Positions 30,864-38,752 of a DNA stretch of 64,000 nucleotides are shown here, one piece after another; the stretch's first letter is position 1, and every line of letters starts with the position of its first letter. The DNA comes from Paenibacillus sp. RUD330. GTDB taxonomy: Bacteria; Bacillota; Bacilli; Paenibacillales; Paenibacillaceae. The stretch is from the NCBI RefSeq assembly GCF_002243345.2, contig NZ_CP022655.2:1452001-1516000 (forward strand), written 5' to 3'. Both the position numbers and the translations under genes were made by a program. The notes under the pieces were generated by a model. It did not search any database, was not told the origin of the DNA, and saw only the letters and a list, made by a program, of their open reading frames with translations.

Positions 30864-31902
30864 TCCGGCCGCAGAGGCCGGCGCGGAGAGCCTTCCGCAT
30901 GTTGAAGGCGCAGCGGAGACGGGCTTGCAGCAGGCCAAGCCGAGGGAAGAGCTGCTCGTCCTGGCGCTGGACACGTCGACGGCGGTGCTTGCCGCCGCCT
31001 TGATGCGGGGCGGCGAAGTGCTCGCCAGCGTCCAGTCGCCGGCCGAGCGCAACCATTCGGCGCATGTCGTGCCGGCCGTGCAGAAGCTGCTCGCCGATGC
31101 CGGCATCTCCCCCGGGCAGCTGGACGGCATCGCTGCGGGCATCGGCCCGGGCTCCTATACGGGCGTCCGCATCGCGGCATCCGTCGCGAAGACGCTGGCC
31201 TGGGCCTGGAAGCTGCCGATCGTCGGCGTGTCGACGCTGGAGGCGATGGCCGTCGGGGCATGGCGCGAGCATGCCGGCCGACGCTCGGAGGCTGCTGCCA
31301 GCCATGGCGATGCGGCGGATGGGGCGATGTCAGCTGTCGCCGGTTCGGCGGAGCCCGCGGAGTCCAGCGTGCAAGCGGGCACCGAGAGAGCGCGGCGCGG
31401 CGCTGCTGAGCCGGCTGCGGACAGGAATCGGCACAGCGCAGTGCAGGAGAGCGCAGATGCGGTTGAATCGGCATGGACCGTTCCCCTGATCGACGCCCGG
31501 AGAGGACAAGCCTATACGGCTCTGTTTGCCGCTTCCGATAGGGATGGGTGGCTGCGTCTGGAAACGGACGCCATCCGGCTCGCATCGGATTGGGCGCGCA
31601 GGCTCTATGAACGGCTGGAGGATACGGATGCCGGCGGGAGACCGGAGCGGATTGTCTTTACGGGAGACCTGGAAAAGCATGAGGAATCCATCTCGATGCT
31701 GGAGTCCCTCCTTGCGGGCTTGCCCGGCGGAGCTCCTGCCGTCGCAAGGCAGCCTCATGTCATGGAAGGCCGCAGCGCAGCCTGGCTGGGAAGCAGGCGG
31801 TTAGCCGGAGGTGAAGCAGATGACGCGCACGCATTTGTTCCAAACTACACGCAATTGGCTGAAGCGGAAGCTAAATTATTGGAGAAACCCGGGGAGGCGT
31901 AA
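30850..31902 (+). CDS. tsaB: t6A synthesis protein TsaB with a low-complexity insertion
   Basis: 350 residues, about 110 more than usual. The ASKHA fold begins at about residue 36 (LVLALDTSTAVLAAALM), with NHSAHVVPAVQKLL, GIGPGSYTGVRIAASVAKTLAWAW (in part) and GVSTLEAMAVGAW. The first 35 residues and about 140-205 are Ala/Glu/Arg-rich extra sequence with no visible motif. The fold resumes with VPLIDARRGQAYTALF. TsaB is the non-catalytic platform that binds TsaD and TsaE. It overlaps tsaE by 14 nt and lies 4 nt before rimI. Confidence 0.92.
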   Translation: MKEHDPAAEAGAESLPHVEGAAETGLQQAKPREELLVLALDTSTAVLAAALMRGGEVLASVQSPAERNHSAHVVPAVQKLLADAGISPGQLDGIAAGIGPGSYTGVRIAASVAKTLAWAWKLPIVGVSTLEAMAVGAWREHAGRRSEAAASHGDAADGAMSAVAGSAEPAESSVQAGTERARRGAAEPAADRNRHSAVQESADAVESAWTVPLIDARRGQAYTALFAASDRDGWLRLETDAIRLASDWARRLYERLEDTDAGGRPERIVFTGDLEKHEESISMLESLLAGLPGGAPAVARQPHVMEGRSAAWLGSRRLAGGEADDAHAFVPNYTQLAEAEAKLLEKPGEA

Positions 31903-31906
31903 AACG

Positions 31907-32425
31907 ATGGCGGATTACGACGTCATGCAGCTTCACGCTGCATCCGGCGAGGATGACCTGGTGTTCCGGTCGATGAAGCTCGACGACATCCCGTCCATCA
32001 TCGCCATCGAGCATGAAGCGTTCACTTCTCCGTGGACCTCCGATGCTTTCGTGAACGAGCTTACCCATAACCATTTCGCGCGGTACATGGTCATGACGCT
32101 GCATGGTGAAATCATCGGTTACGGCGGCATGTGGCTGATCATGGACGAGGCCCATGTGACCAACATCGCGGTGAGCCGGGAGTTTCGGGGACGCAAGCTG
32201 GGGGCGCGGCTGCTGTCCGAGCTGAAGAAGCTCGCGGTCTTTTTCGGAGCCGTCCGGATGACGCTGGAGGTCCGCGTAACCAACGAGGTGGCGCAGTCGC
32301 TGTACCGCAAATTCGGCTTCGAACCGTCCGGCATCCGTCCGGGCTATTATTCCGACAACAACGAGGACGCCCTGATCATGTGGGCGGAGCTTGGGCAGCC
32401 GCAAGCGGAGGGACAAGCCCAATGA
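31907..32425 (+). CDS. rimI: Ribosomal-protein alanine N-acetyltransferase RimI-like
   Basis: 172 residues from ATG 31907 after GGGGAGGCG; longer in-frame starts fall in tsaB. It has a GNAT fold: a MKLDDIPSIIAIEHEAFTSPW start, acetyl-CoA loop REFRGRKLGARLLSEL near 88 (R/Q-x-x-G-x-G/A variant), then LEVRVTNEVAQSLYRKFGFEPSGIRPGYY, the usual RimI ending. It acetylates protein N-termini (S18 in E. coli). In Bacillota it almost always sits between tsaB and tsaD, as here. The stop overlaps the tsaD start (ATGA). Confidence 0.92.
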   Translation: MADYDVMQLHAASGEDDLVFRSMKLDDIPSIIAIEHEAFTSPWTSDAFVNELTHNHFARYMVMTLHGEIIGYGGMWLIMDEAHVTNIAVSREFRGRKLGARLLSELKKLAVFFGAVRMTLEVRVTNEVAQSLYRKFGFEPSGIRPGYYSDNNEDALIMWAELGQPQAEGQAQ

Positions 32426-33489
32426 GCGCACAGCGGAACAGGGAAAACGAACTTATTCTAGCCATCGAGACCAGCTGCGACGAGACGTCCGCAGCGGTCA
32501 TCCGCGGCGGACGCGAGATCCTCTCCAACATCGTCTCCAGCCAGATCGAGACGCATCGCCAGTTCGGCGGCGTCGTGCCGGAGGTCGCCTCCCGCAAGCA
32601 TGTCGAAGTCATCACGCTGATCATCGAGCAGGCGATCTCCGAAGCCGGCATCGAGGCGAAGGATCTGTCCGCCATTGCCGTCACCCAGGGCCCGGGACTT
32701 GTCGGCGCGCTGCTCGTCGGCATCGTGTCCGGAATGAGCCTGGCGATGGCGCTCGACGTGCCGCTGATCGGCACCCACCATATCGCCGGACATATCTACG
32801 CCAATGCGCTCGTGCACGAGATCCAATATCCATGCCTGGCGCTTGTCGTATCCGGCGGCCATACCGAGCTCGTGATGCTGGAGGAGGAGGGCGTCTTCCG
32901 CATTGTCGGCCGCACGCGGGACGACGCGGTCGGCGAGGCTTACGACAAGGTCGCCCGGGCGTTGAAGTTCCCTTATCCGGGCGGTCCCCATATCGACCGG
33001 CAGGCAGCGGCGGCGGAGCATGCAGCCGAGCTGCCGCGCTCCTGGCTGGAGCCGGGCTCCTACGATTTCAGCTTCAGCGGCTTGAAGTCCGCCGTGCTGT
33101 CAGCCATCAACCAGTCCAGGATGAAAGGGCTGGAGCTCGACGTGCCTGCGCTTGCGCGCGGCTTCCAGGAATCCGTCATCGAAGTGCTGACGGTGAAGGC
33201 GATCCGTGCCGCCAAGGAGTTCGGCGCGCGGCAGCTGCTCTTGTGCGGCGGCGTCGCCGCCAACCGCGGCCTGCGCAGCCGGCTTGAAGAGCTGTGCGCG
33301 GCGGAGGGGCTGCCGCTGCTCATTCCTCCGCATTCGCTGTGCACGGACAACGCCGCGATGATCGGCGCCGCCGCCCATCTGAAGTGGACGCGGAGCCAGT
33401 TCACCGGCTTCGACCTGAAGGCCGATCCCGGCCTGTCGCTCGAGGAGTGGTCCGTCCGCGAGGCCAGGTCCGCGATGGCGGCCGAATAA
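32422..33489 (+). CDS. tsaD: tRNA A37 threonylcarbamoyltransferase TsaD
   Basis: 355 residues, normal length. It opens ILAIETSCDETSAAVI, followed by FGGVVPEVASRKHVE, the metal-binding HHIAGHIYAN (two His near 113-117), VSGGHTELV, and DDAVGEAYDKVARAL. Then come GGPHIDR, FSFSGLKSAVL, LCGGVAANRGLRSRL and CTDNAAMIG, all hallmarks of TsaD. It moves threonylcarbamoyl from TC-AMP to tRNA A37. The ATG overlaps the rimI stop, and a hairpin ends the operon. Confidence 0.97.
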   Translation: MSAQRNRENELILAIETSCDETSAAVIRGGREILSNIVSSQIETHRQFGGVVPEVASRKHVEVITLIIEQAISEAGIEAKDLSAIAVTQGPGLVGALLVGIVSGMSLAMALDVPLIGTHHIAGHIYANALVHEIQYPCLALVVSGGHTELVMLEEEGVFRIVGRTRDDAVGEAYDKVARALKFPYPGGPHIDRQAAAAEHAAELPRSWLEPGSYDFSFSGLKSAVLSAINQSRMKGLELDVPALARGFQESVIEVLTVKAIRAAKEFGARQLLLCGGVAANRGLRSRLEELCAAEGLPLLIPPHSLCTDNAAMIGAAAHLKWTRSQFTGFDLKADPGLSLEEWSVREARSAMAAE

Positions 33490-33499
33490 CTTTCTTTCA

Positions 33500-33540
33500 A
33501 GCAAAGAGGCTGGCGCCATGAAGGCGCCAGCCTCTTTGCT
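33500..33540. terminator. Strong hairpin between convergent genes
   Basis: An 18-bp perfect stem (33500-33517 with 33523-33540) has loop ATGAA. Only a short broken T run follows, so termination is inferred mainly from stem strength and its place between convergent operons. Confidence 0.7.
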
Positions 33541-33604
33541 TTCCGGATAAAAGGGGCAGCAACCCAAGCCGGTGGAATGACTTGGCCGGCCGCCCCTTGG
33601 CGGT

Positions 33605-34681
33605 TCAAGAGAAGAAAAGGAAATTCGTCGCAAGCGGACGAAGCTTCTTGTCCGACGGATGGTTGACGATGCGGCCGTTGAATACGAGCGTCGAGGAGCC
33701 GCCGCCGTCCAGATTGTAGCCGTCCACGGCCTTGAACCGGGAAAGCAGGATCTGCATCTCGCCGAGCGTCGCCCCGGAGCTGCCGGTTTCGTTGTAGCCG
33801 TCCACGACGATGAACAGGAGCTGGTCGTCCTTGTAGTTGGCGACGACGGTTCGGGGCGCCCGCAGCGGGCTCAGCTGCCACTTCAGCGGAATCGGCTGGG
33901 CGATGCCGCCTTTCATCAGGACCGGGACGAACGAGACGCCGAAGTCGGGGTTTTCCCGGTCCAGCTGTTCGCGGCTCGAATACTTTCCGCCGATCAGCTT
34001 GCGCTCCTTGTTCAGGCCGACGAAGAACAGATCCTTGTAGGACGGCTCGAATCCGCCGATGTATTTGCCTTCCATGACGGTTGTGCTCAGCGGGTACCGG
34101 CGGCCGGAGCCGTCGTCGGCGAATCCGCCGGCATTGATGCCGGCGACGGCATTGTAGCGCTTGACGGCTGCGAGCGTCGTTTCCGCCCGGCCCGGCTTGT
34201 CTCCGCCGATCGCCAGCTTCATCGCTCCCTCCTGCTTGAGCCTCACTTTGAGCGCGTAGCCGTTGAAGTTCTGGGCTTTGATGAAATACAGCTGTGCGGT
34301 AAGCTTGTCCGTCTGGACCGTCTCCGAAGGACTTCCGAGCGGAATGCTGATGCGGCGGTCATAGACGGCGAGCGGACGGCCGCTCTGGGAACGAGCCATG
34401 CCCGCAATGGCGTTCATCCTCTGGCTGGTCTGGCTGTACAGCGCAGCGGCTTTCTGGATGGAGCCGGCCGTGTGGACGGCGCTGGTCTTGGCCTGCTCGA
34501 AGCCGGTCCCGATGGCCTGGACTTGTCCGGACGTATCCTTGGGCGCTGCGGGAACGGAGGCCGTCGAGCCGGGAAGCCTCACCTCAGGCTGATGCAGAAG
34601 CAGGAGCAGAAGCGCGCCAAGGAAAGGGGCGGTCATGAGCAGCATGCGCCGATTGACGACGCGCACGTCGATGCCCCGCAT
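33605..34681 (-). CDS. Exported phosphodiester glycosidase-like protein (NAGPA/DUF2233)
   Basis: 358 residues with an N-terminal membrane or signal helix (MLLMTAPFLGALLLLLLH, 13-30). A Ser/Ala-rich linker runs to about 120, then the NAGPA-type domain: AVAGINAGGFADDGSGRRYP near 183, VVDGYNETGSSGATLGEMQ near 290, and VDGYNLDGGGSSTLVFNGRIVN near 318, the conserved Asn-Leu-Asp-Gly-Gly-Gly-Ser signature. Family members cleave GlcNAc-1-phosphodiesters or related sugar phosphodiesters, here probably outside the cell on wall polymers. Its ATG overlaps the stop of the coiled-coil gene (TAATG), so the two are coupled. Confidence 0.87.
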   Translation of the reverse strand: MRGIDVRVVNRRMLLMTAPFLGALLLLLLHQPEVRLPGSTASVPAAPKDTSGQVQAIGTGFEQAKTSAVHTAGSIQKAAALYSQTSQRMNAIAGMARSQSGRPLAVYDRRISIPLGSPSETVQTDKLTAQLYFIKAQNFNGYALKVRLKQEGAMKLAIGGDKPGRAETTLAAVKRYNAVAGINAGGFADDGSGRRYPLSTTVMEGKYIGGFEPSYKDLFFVGLNKERKLIGGKYSSREQLDRENPDFGVSFVPVLMKGGIAQPIPLKWQLSPLRAPRTVVANYKDDQLLFIVVDGYNETGSSGATLGEMQILLSRFKAVDGYNLDGGGSSTLVFNGRIVNHPSDKKLRPLATNFLFFS

Positions 34682-35106
34682 TATTTCAGCACATCCAGGT
34701 TTTTCTTCAGCTCGTCGAGCCGTTTTTGGACTTCGCTCAGCTGGGTGAACAGCTTGTTGCTGTTGTCGGTCTTGTCGCTGGCGTTGTCGCGGGTGAAGGC
34801 GAGCAGCTCATTGAGGCTCTGCACCTTGCTGTTCAAGGCGGCGAGCTCGGTCTGGTAGCCCGATTCCAGCTTGTCCAGCTTCTCGTCGTACCTGGCTTGG
34901 AGCTCGGCGATCTGCATGTCGGTCTGCTGCTGGATCTGCATGGACATCTGCTGCTGCAAGTGCTGCGTATAGAACCAGGCTCCGGCTATGCCTGCAGCCG
35001 TGATGAGGAGCCAGGCGATTAGGAACGGAACGGGGGACCTGCGGGCAGTGCGTCGGGGAACGGCCGCTTCCATTCGCGAATAGACGGCCGGCGTGTCTTG
35101 GTTCAT
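34681..35106 (-). CDS. Single-pass membrane protein with coiled coil
   Basis: 141 residues. A basic N-terminus is followed by one membrane helix (FLIAWLLITAAGIAGAWFY, about 28-46) and then an almost continuous coiled coil from 50 to 141 with Gln/Met- and Leu/Lys-rich heptads (QQQMSMQIQQQTDMQIAELQ; KRLDELKKNL). It is the first gene of the pair with the phosphodiester glycosidase. No enzyme motif is seen, so it may anchor or space a partner at the membrane. The family is not recognised. Confidence 0.75.
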   Translation of the reverse strand: MNQDTPAVYSRMEAAVPRRTARRSPVPFLIAWLLITAAGIAGAWFYTQHLQQQMSMQIQQQTDMQIAELQARYDEKLDKLESGYQTELAALNSKVQSLNELLAFTRDNASDKTDNSNKLFTQLSEVQKRLDELKKNLDVLK

Positions 35107-35437
35107 GCTGGAATCACCTCTTGATCATTGCGGTATTGCTCAACGGAGTCTATGACGGCAAAAGACTGGAACATGTTGCATCCATTTCCGGTGTGGGTCC
35201 TATTCTACCATAGCCTCCCTGCCCGGTCACCCCGGACAGGAGGGACGCCATGCTCTTCCGGCGGCGGATCGGGCATGGGGATGCCATGCCGATGCCGGAA
35301 ATCGAGCGGATCCAAATGATTTCCCGGGCATCTATCAAAGCCGCGAAAAGAACGATGCTGCCCATGTTCCGATCCCAGGCTTGACAGCTGGCGCCGCCGT
35401 CGATATACTCAATTTCAACAGTTGGATGCTGCTGCTG
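35107..35437. other. Intergenic region with a strong hairpin at 35214-35243
   Basis: There is no ORF with coding features. A bulged stem (CCT-CCTG-CCGG against CCGG-CAGG-AGG) lies at 35214-35243 without a T run on either side. The leuA leader promoter is probably near 35380-35430, but no clean -35/-10 pair could be chosen. Confidence 0.4.
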
Positions 35438-35806
35438 AGCAGCCATAGAGTGTAAACGCTGTGAACAGGAACAGTAGGAACGTCCTGGAAGGGCATGCCC
35501 GAGAGGGATGCCGGCAGAGAGCTGCGGGTAGGTGCGACGCAGCCGAAGGACTTCCGAAGCTCTCCTGGGAGCGGAATGCCTGAACGGAAACGCAACGTTC
35601 GCAAGCCGGACGCCCTCGAGGCGGAGGAGCTTGCGACGCGGCCGCAGGGCATTACGGCTGGCCCCGTCATCGGCTTTGCGATTGAGCGCCGTCCGGACGG
35701 CGCTCAATCGCAATCAAGGGGACGCCGTTCATGGCGGCGTCAACGAGAGTGGTACCGCGCGGGCATAGCCTGTCGTCTCTTGCATAGAGGCGGCAGGCTT
35801 TTTTTG
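35438..35806 (+). ncRNA. T-box riboswitch 1 (leucine specifier CUC)
   Basis: Stem I carries an AGTA (GA) motif and the apical pair AGAGAGCTGCGG / GGTGCGACGCAGCC. The specifier loop reads GAAG-CTC-TCCTGGGAGC with CTC at 35560-35562. The T-box bulge is TGGTACCGCG at 35750-35759. A terminator GCCTGTCGTCTC/GAGGCGGCAGGC with seven T residues ends it. CUC is a leucine codon, matching leuA downstream. Uncharged tRNA-Leu should favour read-through. A 38-nt perfect palindrome lies between stem I and the antiterminator. Confidence 0.88.
35676..35713. repeat. 38-nt perfect palindrome inside T-box 1
   Basis: The arm 35676-35694 is the exact reverse complement of 35695-35713, with no spacer. As RNA it makes a very stable hairpin in the region between stem I and the antiterminator of T-box 1. 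Confidence 0.9.
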
Positions 35807-35854
35807 CATCCATCTGGCAGGGTACAGCTGATCGACAACTTCACTTCATATCCA

Positions 35855-36232
35855 AACGCTAGGATCAGGAGCAGTAGGACCGGTCCGGAACCTTCAGAGA
35901 GCTGCGGCAAGGTGCGACGCAGCCGAAGGGCCGATCCGAACTCGCCTGGGAGCGGAATCGGGGAGGGCAAGGCCGCTGCGGCCGAGCCGGTACCCGGTTA
36001 CGGCTGTCCCCCGTCATCGGGAAGCCGCCTGCGGCTGCGCTTCGTCATGAAGCCCGGCGCGCGGGCGAGCATGAGCGGGTCCGCTCCTGCCGCCGCGCCT
36101 GATCAGGCTGCCTCGGCAAGGACGGACAACAAGAGTGGTACCGCGGCGTGGCCGATTTTTCAGCCCGTCGTCTCTTGCGGAAGACAGAACGTTAAGGTTT
36201 TGTCTTCCGCGAGGGACGGCGGGCTTTTTTTC
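35855..36232 (+). ncRNA. leuA leader: T-box riboswitch 2 (leucine specifier CUC)
   Basis: A second complete T-box. GGAGCAGTAGGACC opens stem I. The apical motif AGAGAGCTGCGGCA / GGTGCGACGCAGCC is nearly the same as in T-box 1. The specifier is GAA-CTC-GCCTGGGAGC with CTC at 35941-35943, and the T-box sequence TGGTACCGCG is at 36136-36145. The terminator pairs GCCCGTCGTCTCTTGCGG (36163 on) with the region ending GGACGGCGGGC, then seven T residues. It ends 32 nt before leuA. About 150 nt of GC-rich sequence between stem I and the antiterminator is extra. Confidence 0.9.
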
Positions 36233-36264
36233 GTTCAACCAAACCAAACTCGGAGGGATTCCAA

Positions 36265-37824
36265 ATGATGAACGCAGCCGGAAACAGAACGATCCACATA
36301 TTCGACACGACGCTGAGAGACGGGGAGCAATCGCCGGGTGCCGCGATCGCCCCGGAGAAGAAGATCATCATCGCCCGGCAGCTGGCGAAGCTTGGCGTCG
36401 ATATCATCGAGCCGGGCTTCCCGGTATCCAGTCTCGGCGAATTCGCGGCCGTCCAGCAGATCTCGAGGGAGCTGCAGCAGGTGGAGATCGCAGGCTTCGC
36501 GCGCGCGGTGCGCGGCGACATCGATGCGGCCGTCAAGGCGACCGCCGATGCCGCAAGGCGCCGTCTGCATATCTTCATCAGCTCCTCGGACATCCACCTG
36601 CAGCATCAGCTGCGGATGACGAGGGAGCAGGTCGTCGCGCGGACCCGGGAGGTGCTGGCGTACGGCAAGCAATTCGTCGAGGAGATCGAATTTTCGGCGA
36701 TGGATGCGACCCGCACGGACCTGGCTTTTCTGACCGAGCTGGTCGAAGCGGCGATCGAGTCCGGCGCCACCATCATCAATCTGCCGGATACGCTCGGATA
36801 CGCGCTTCCCGAAGAAATCACCAAGATGTTCACCGTCGTACGGCAGGGAGCAAGGGGCGGAGAAGGCGTCCGCTACAGCGCCCATTGCCATGACGACCTC
36901 GGCCTCGCCGCAGCGAACAGCCTGGCGGCGATCCGGGCGGGCGCTTCCCAGGTGGAGGTGACCGTGAACGGAATCGGCGAGCGGGCCGGCAACTGCTCCG
37001 TCGAGGAGCTGGCGATGATTTTGGACACGAGGGGTCCGGTCATTGGAGTCGGCACCAACATCAACCGCGCGGAAATTTTCGAGACTTCACGCGTCGTCAG
37101 CCGGATGATGCATTTTCCGATCGCGTTCAACAAGCCAATCGTCGGCCGCAACGCCTTCCAGCATGAGTCGGGCATCCACCAGGACGGCCTGCTCAAAAAC
37201 CGGAACACCTATGAAATCATGGACCCCGAGACGATGGGCATTCCGCGCAGCATGATCGTGCTCGGCAAGCATTCCGGACGGCATGCGATCAAGCATCGGC
37301 TCGCGGAGTTCGGCATCGAGCTGGACAGCGGGCAGCTGGAGCAGGTGTACGAAGCGTTCAAGGCCAAGGCCGACGCCCAGAAAATCGTCACCGACGAGCA
37401 GCTGATCCGGATCGCCGGGGAGCAGACCGAAACCCAGCCGGATCCCTATGTGCTTGTCGATCTGCAGGTGCTGGCAGGCAGCCAGCGCACGCGCATGGCG
37501 ACGGTCACGCTGAGGGAGCAGGATGGACGCGAGCATACGTATACGTCGGCCGGAAACGGCCCTCTCGAAGCTGTCATCGCCTGCATCCGCCAAGGCATTC
37601 CCGCCGCCTCGGAGCTGGAGGACCTGGAGCTGCATTCCCTCTCTACAGGAGAGGATGCCCATGGAGAAGCCGTCGTGTCGGTCCTGATGGACGGAGAGCG
37701 TTATCGCGGCACGGCGGTTCATGACGACATCGTCCTGGCTGCGGCGCAGGCTTACGTCTCGGCATGCAATGCAGCCGTGATGAGCCGGAGCGGAGCGGCG
37801 AAAAGGCAAGCGGGCGTGAATTAG
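36265..37824 (+). CDS. leuA: 2-isopropylmalate synthase
   Basis: 519 residues, the usual long form. The catalytic TIM barrel opens with IFDTTLRDGEQSPGAAI, continues with FSAMDATRTDLAFL, INLPDTLGYALPEE and HCHDDLGLAAANS (metal-binding His pair near 210), and ends with GKHSGRHAIKHRL. A C-terminal regulatory domain (about 390-505) is the usual leucine feedback site. The enzyme condenses acetyl-CoA with 2-ketoisovalerate, the first step to leucine. The start ATG follows GGAGGGATTCCAA. It stands apart from other leu genes here and is governed by two leucine T-boxes. Confidence 0.96.
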   Translation: MMNAAGNRTIHIFDTTLRDGEQSPGAAIAPEKKIIIARQLAKLGVDIIEPGFPVSSLGEFAAVQQISRELQQVEIAGFARAVRGDIDAAVKATADAARRRLHIFISSSDIHLQHQLRMTREQVVARTREVLAYGKQFVEEIEFSAMDATRTDLAFLTELVEAAIESGATIINLPDTLGYALPEEITKMFTVVRQGARGGEGVRYSAHCHDDLGLAAANSLAAIRAGASQVEVTVNGIGERAGNCSVEELAMILDTRGPVIGVGTNINRAEIFETSRVVSRMMHFPIAFNKPIVGRNAFQHESGIHQDGLLKNRNTYEIMDPETMGIPRSMIVLGKHSGRHAIKHRLAEFGIELDSGQLEQVYEAFKAKADAQKIVTDEQLIRIAGEQTETQPDPYVLVDLQVLAGSQRTRMATVTLREQDGREHTYTSAGNGPLEAVIACIRQGIPAASELEDLELHSLSTGEDAHGEAVVSVLMDGERYRGTAVHDDIVLAAAQAYVSACNAAVMSRSGAAKRQAGVN

Positions 37825-37927
37825 CTTCGGAACGATGCGCGGCCAGAAGCGGCTAGAAATGGGGAAGGCAGGATAGGCGGCGGCCTGCCTTCCGGCCGCT
37901 GAAAGATGCTGCTGCCCAACTTTATTT

Positions 37928-38155
37928 TGTGGACAATTGCGCTGCGGCCTGCTGGAACAACGCTGTGCAGAAAATGGGGATATTTTTTTCAATGCTGCCT
38001 TGTGGACAATGTGGATAGTGAGGATAATTTCGTTGGGGCTTCGTTCTTCGATGGATGCCGATCTGGAGATCCATGTCCAAAGCGGAGTCTGAATTGAATT
38101 TCAAAACAGAATTGCCTGACAACTTATTCAGGGTTGTGGATAACGCTGTGCATAA
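37928..38155 (+). promoter_or_regulatory. Candidate DnaA-box cluster
   Basis: Six sites in the same orientation resemble TGTGGATAA (complement of the DnaA box TTATCCACA): TGTGGACAA at 37928 and 38001, TGTGCAGAA at 37964, TGTGGATAG at 38010, a perfect TGTGGATAA at 38135, and TGTGCATAA at 38147. Three are single-mismatch to both B. subtilis and E. coli consensus. The 350 nt after leuA hold no convincing gene. Similar clusters outside oriC titrate DnaA in B. subtilis. Confidence 0.55.
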
Positions 38156-38180
38156 CTGGAAGCGGCAGCCGGAAATGGAC

Positions 38181-38232
38181 GAAGGCCCTCTTCCCGGCCC
38201 CTTGCGGGCTCAGGCGGAGGGCCTTCTATTTA
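38181..38232 (+). terminator. Terminator-like hairpin
   Basis: GAAGGCCCTC pairs with GAGGGCCTTC around an inner CCCG...CGGG hairpin and is followed by TATTTAAA. It could end a leuA read-through transcript. Confidence 0.55.
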
Positions 38233-38666
38233 AATTGCGTGCGCCTCATGCGGCTTACCGGCATGCCGGTTCCTGATGTACGGAGCTTGCTGCGTCCGTG
38301 TCTATGATTGACCCATTCAACCGGGTGATCGGCGCTTGGCCCGGAAGAACGACTGCATTCCTGCTTCTTTTCCATCTGCAACTGCTTGTTTGGTCCTGCT
38401 CTCTACGTACTGCGCATTCCAAAACAACGGAAGCCCTACCTCTCTTCCGTCCTTGCGGCTCCAATGACCGCGCCAGCGTGAATCAGAATTTCTTTAAGGC
38501 CAGTCTCATCAAAAGGGAAACAAGAAACGGCGGAATCGGGGGTTATGGTCGATTCCTAAAGAAGGGGAATAGGCGGGTTAATCAATAGGACTTATTATAC
38601 GCCTGAAATGAGCAGATTGCAAGGGCTGGACTGAAACTGTTTTCTGTGCCTGCTGCAAATTCCAGT
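38233..38666. other. Intergenic region without recognised features
   Basis: About 430 nt of mixed composition. ORFs here lack ribosome sites and family patterns. Nothing that can be supported was found. Confidence 0.5.
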
Positions 38667-38712
38667 GCAAAAGAACCCTTCGGCTCCGAGGCGGAAAGGT
38701 TCTTTTGCTGAT
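38667..38712. terminator. Terminator of the ABC-F gene
   Basis: GCAAAAGAACC at 38667-38677 pairs with GGTTCTTTTGC at 38698-38708. On the minus strand it lies 45 nt after the ABC-F stop; A/T runs inside the stem allow action in both directions. Confidence 0.75.
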
Positions 38713-38752
38713 CAGAGCGGAAGGAACCGGCATATCGCCGCCTGGCTTTCGC

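Noticed and set aside
35495-36268. A 257-residue plus-strand ORF through both T-boxes
   Set aside because: The region is explained by two riboswitches with terminators; the ORF has no ribosome site and ends at leuA.
38298-38588. A 96-residue plus-strand ORF in the gap before the ABC-F terminator
   Set aside because: No ribosome site, uneven composition and no family pattern.
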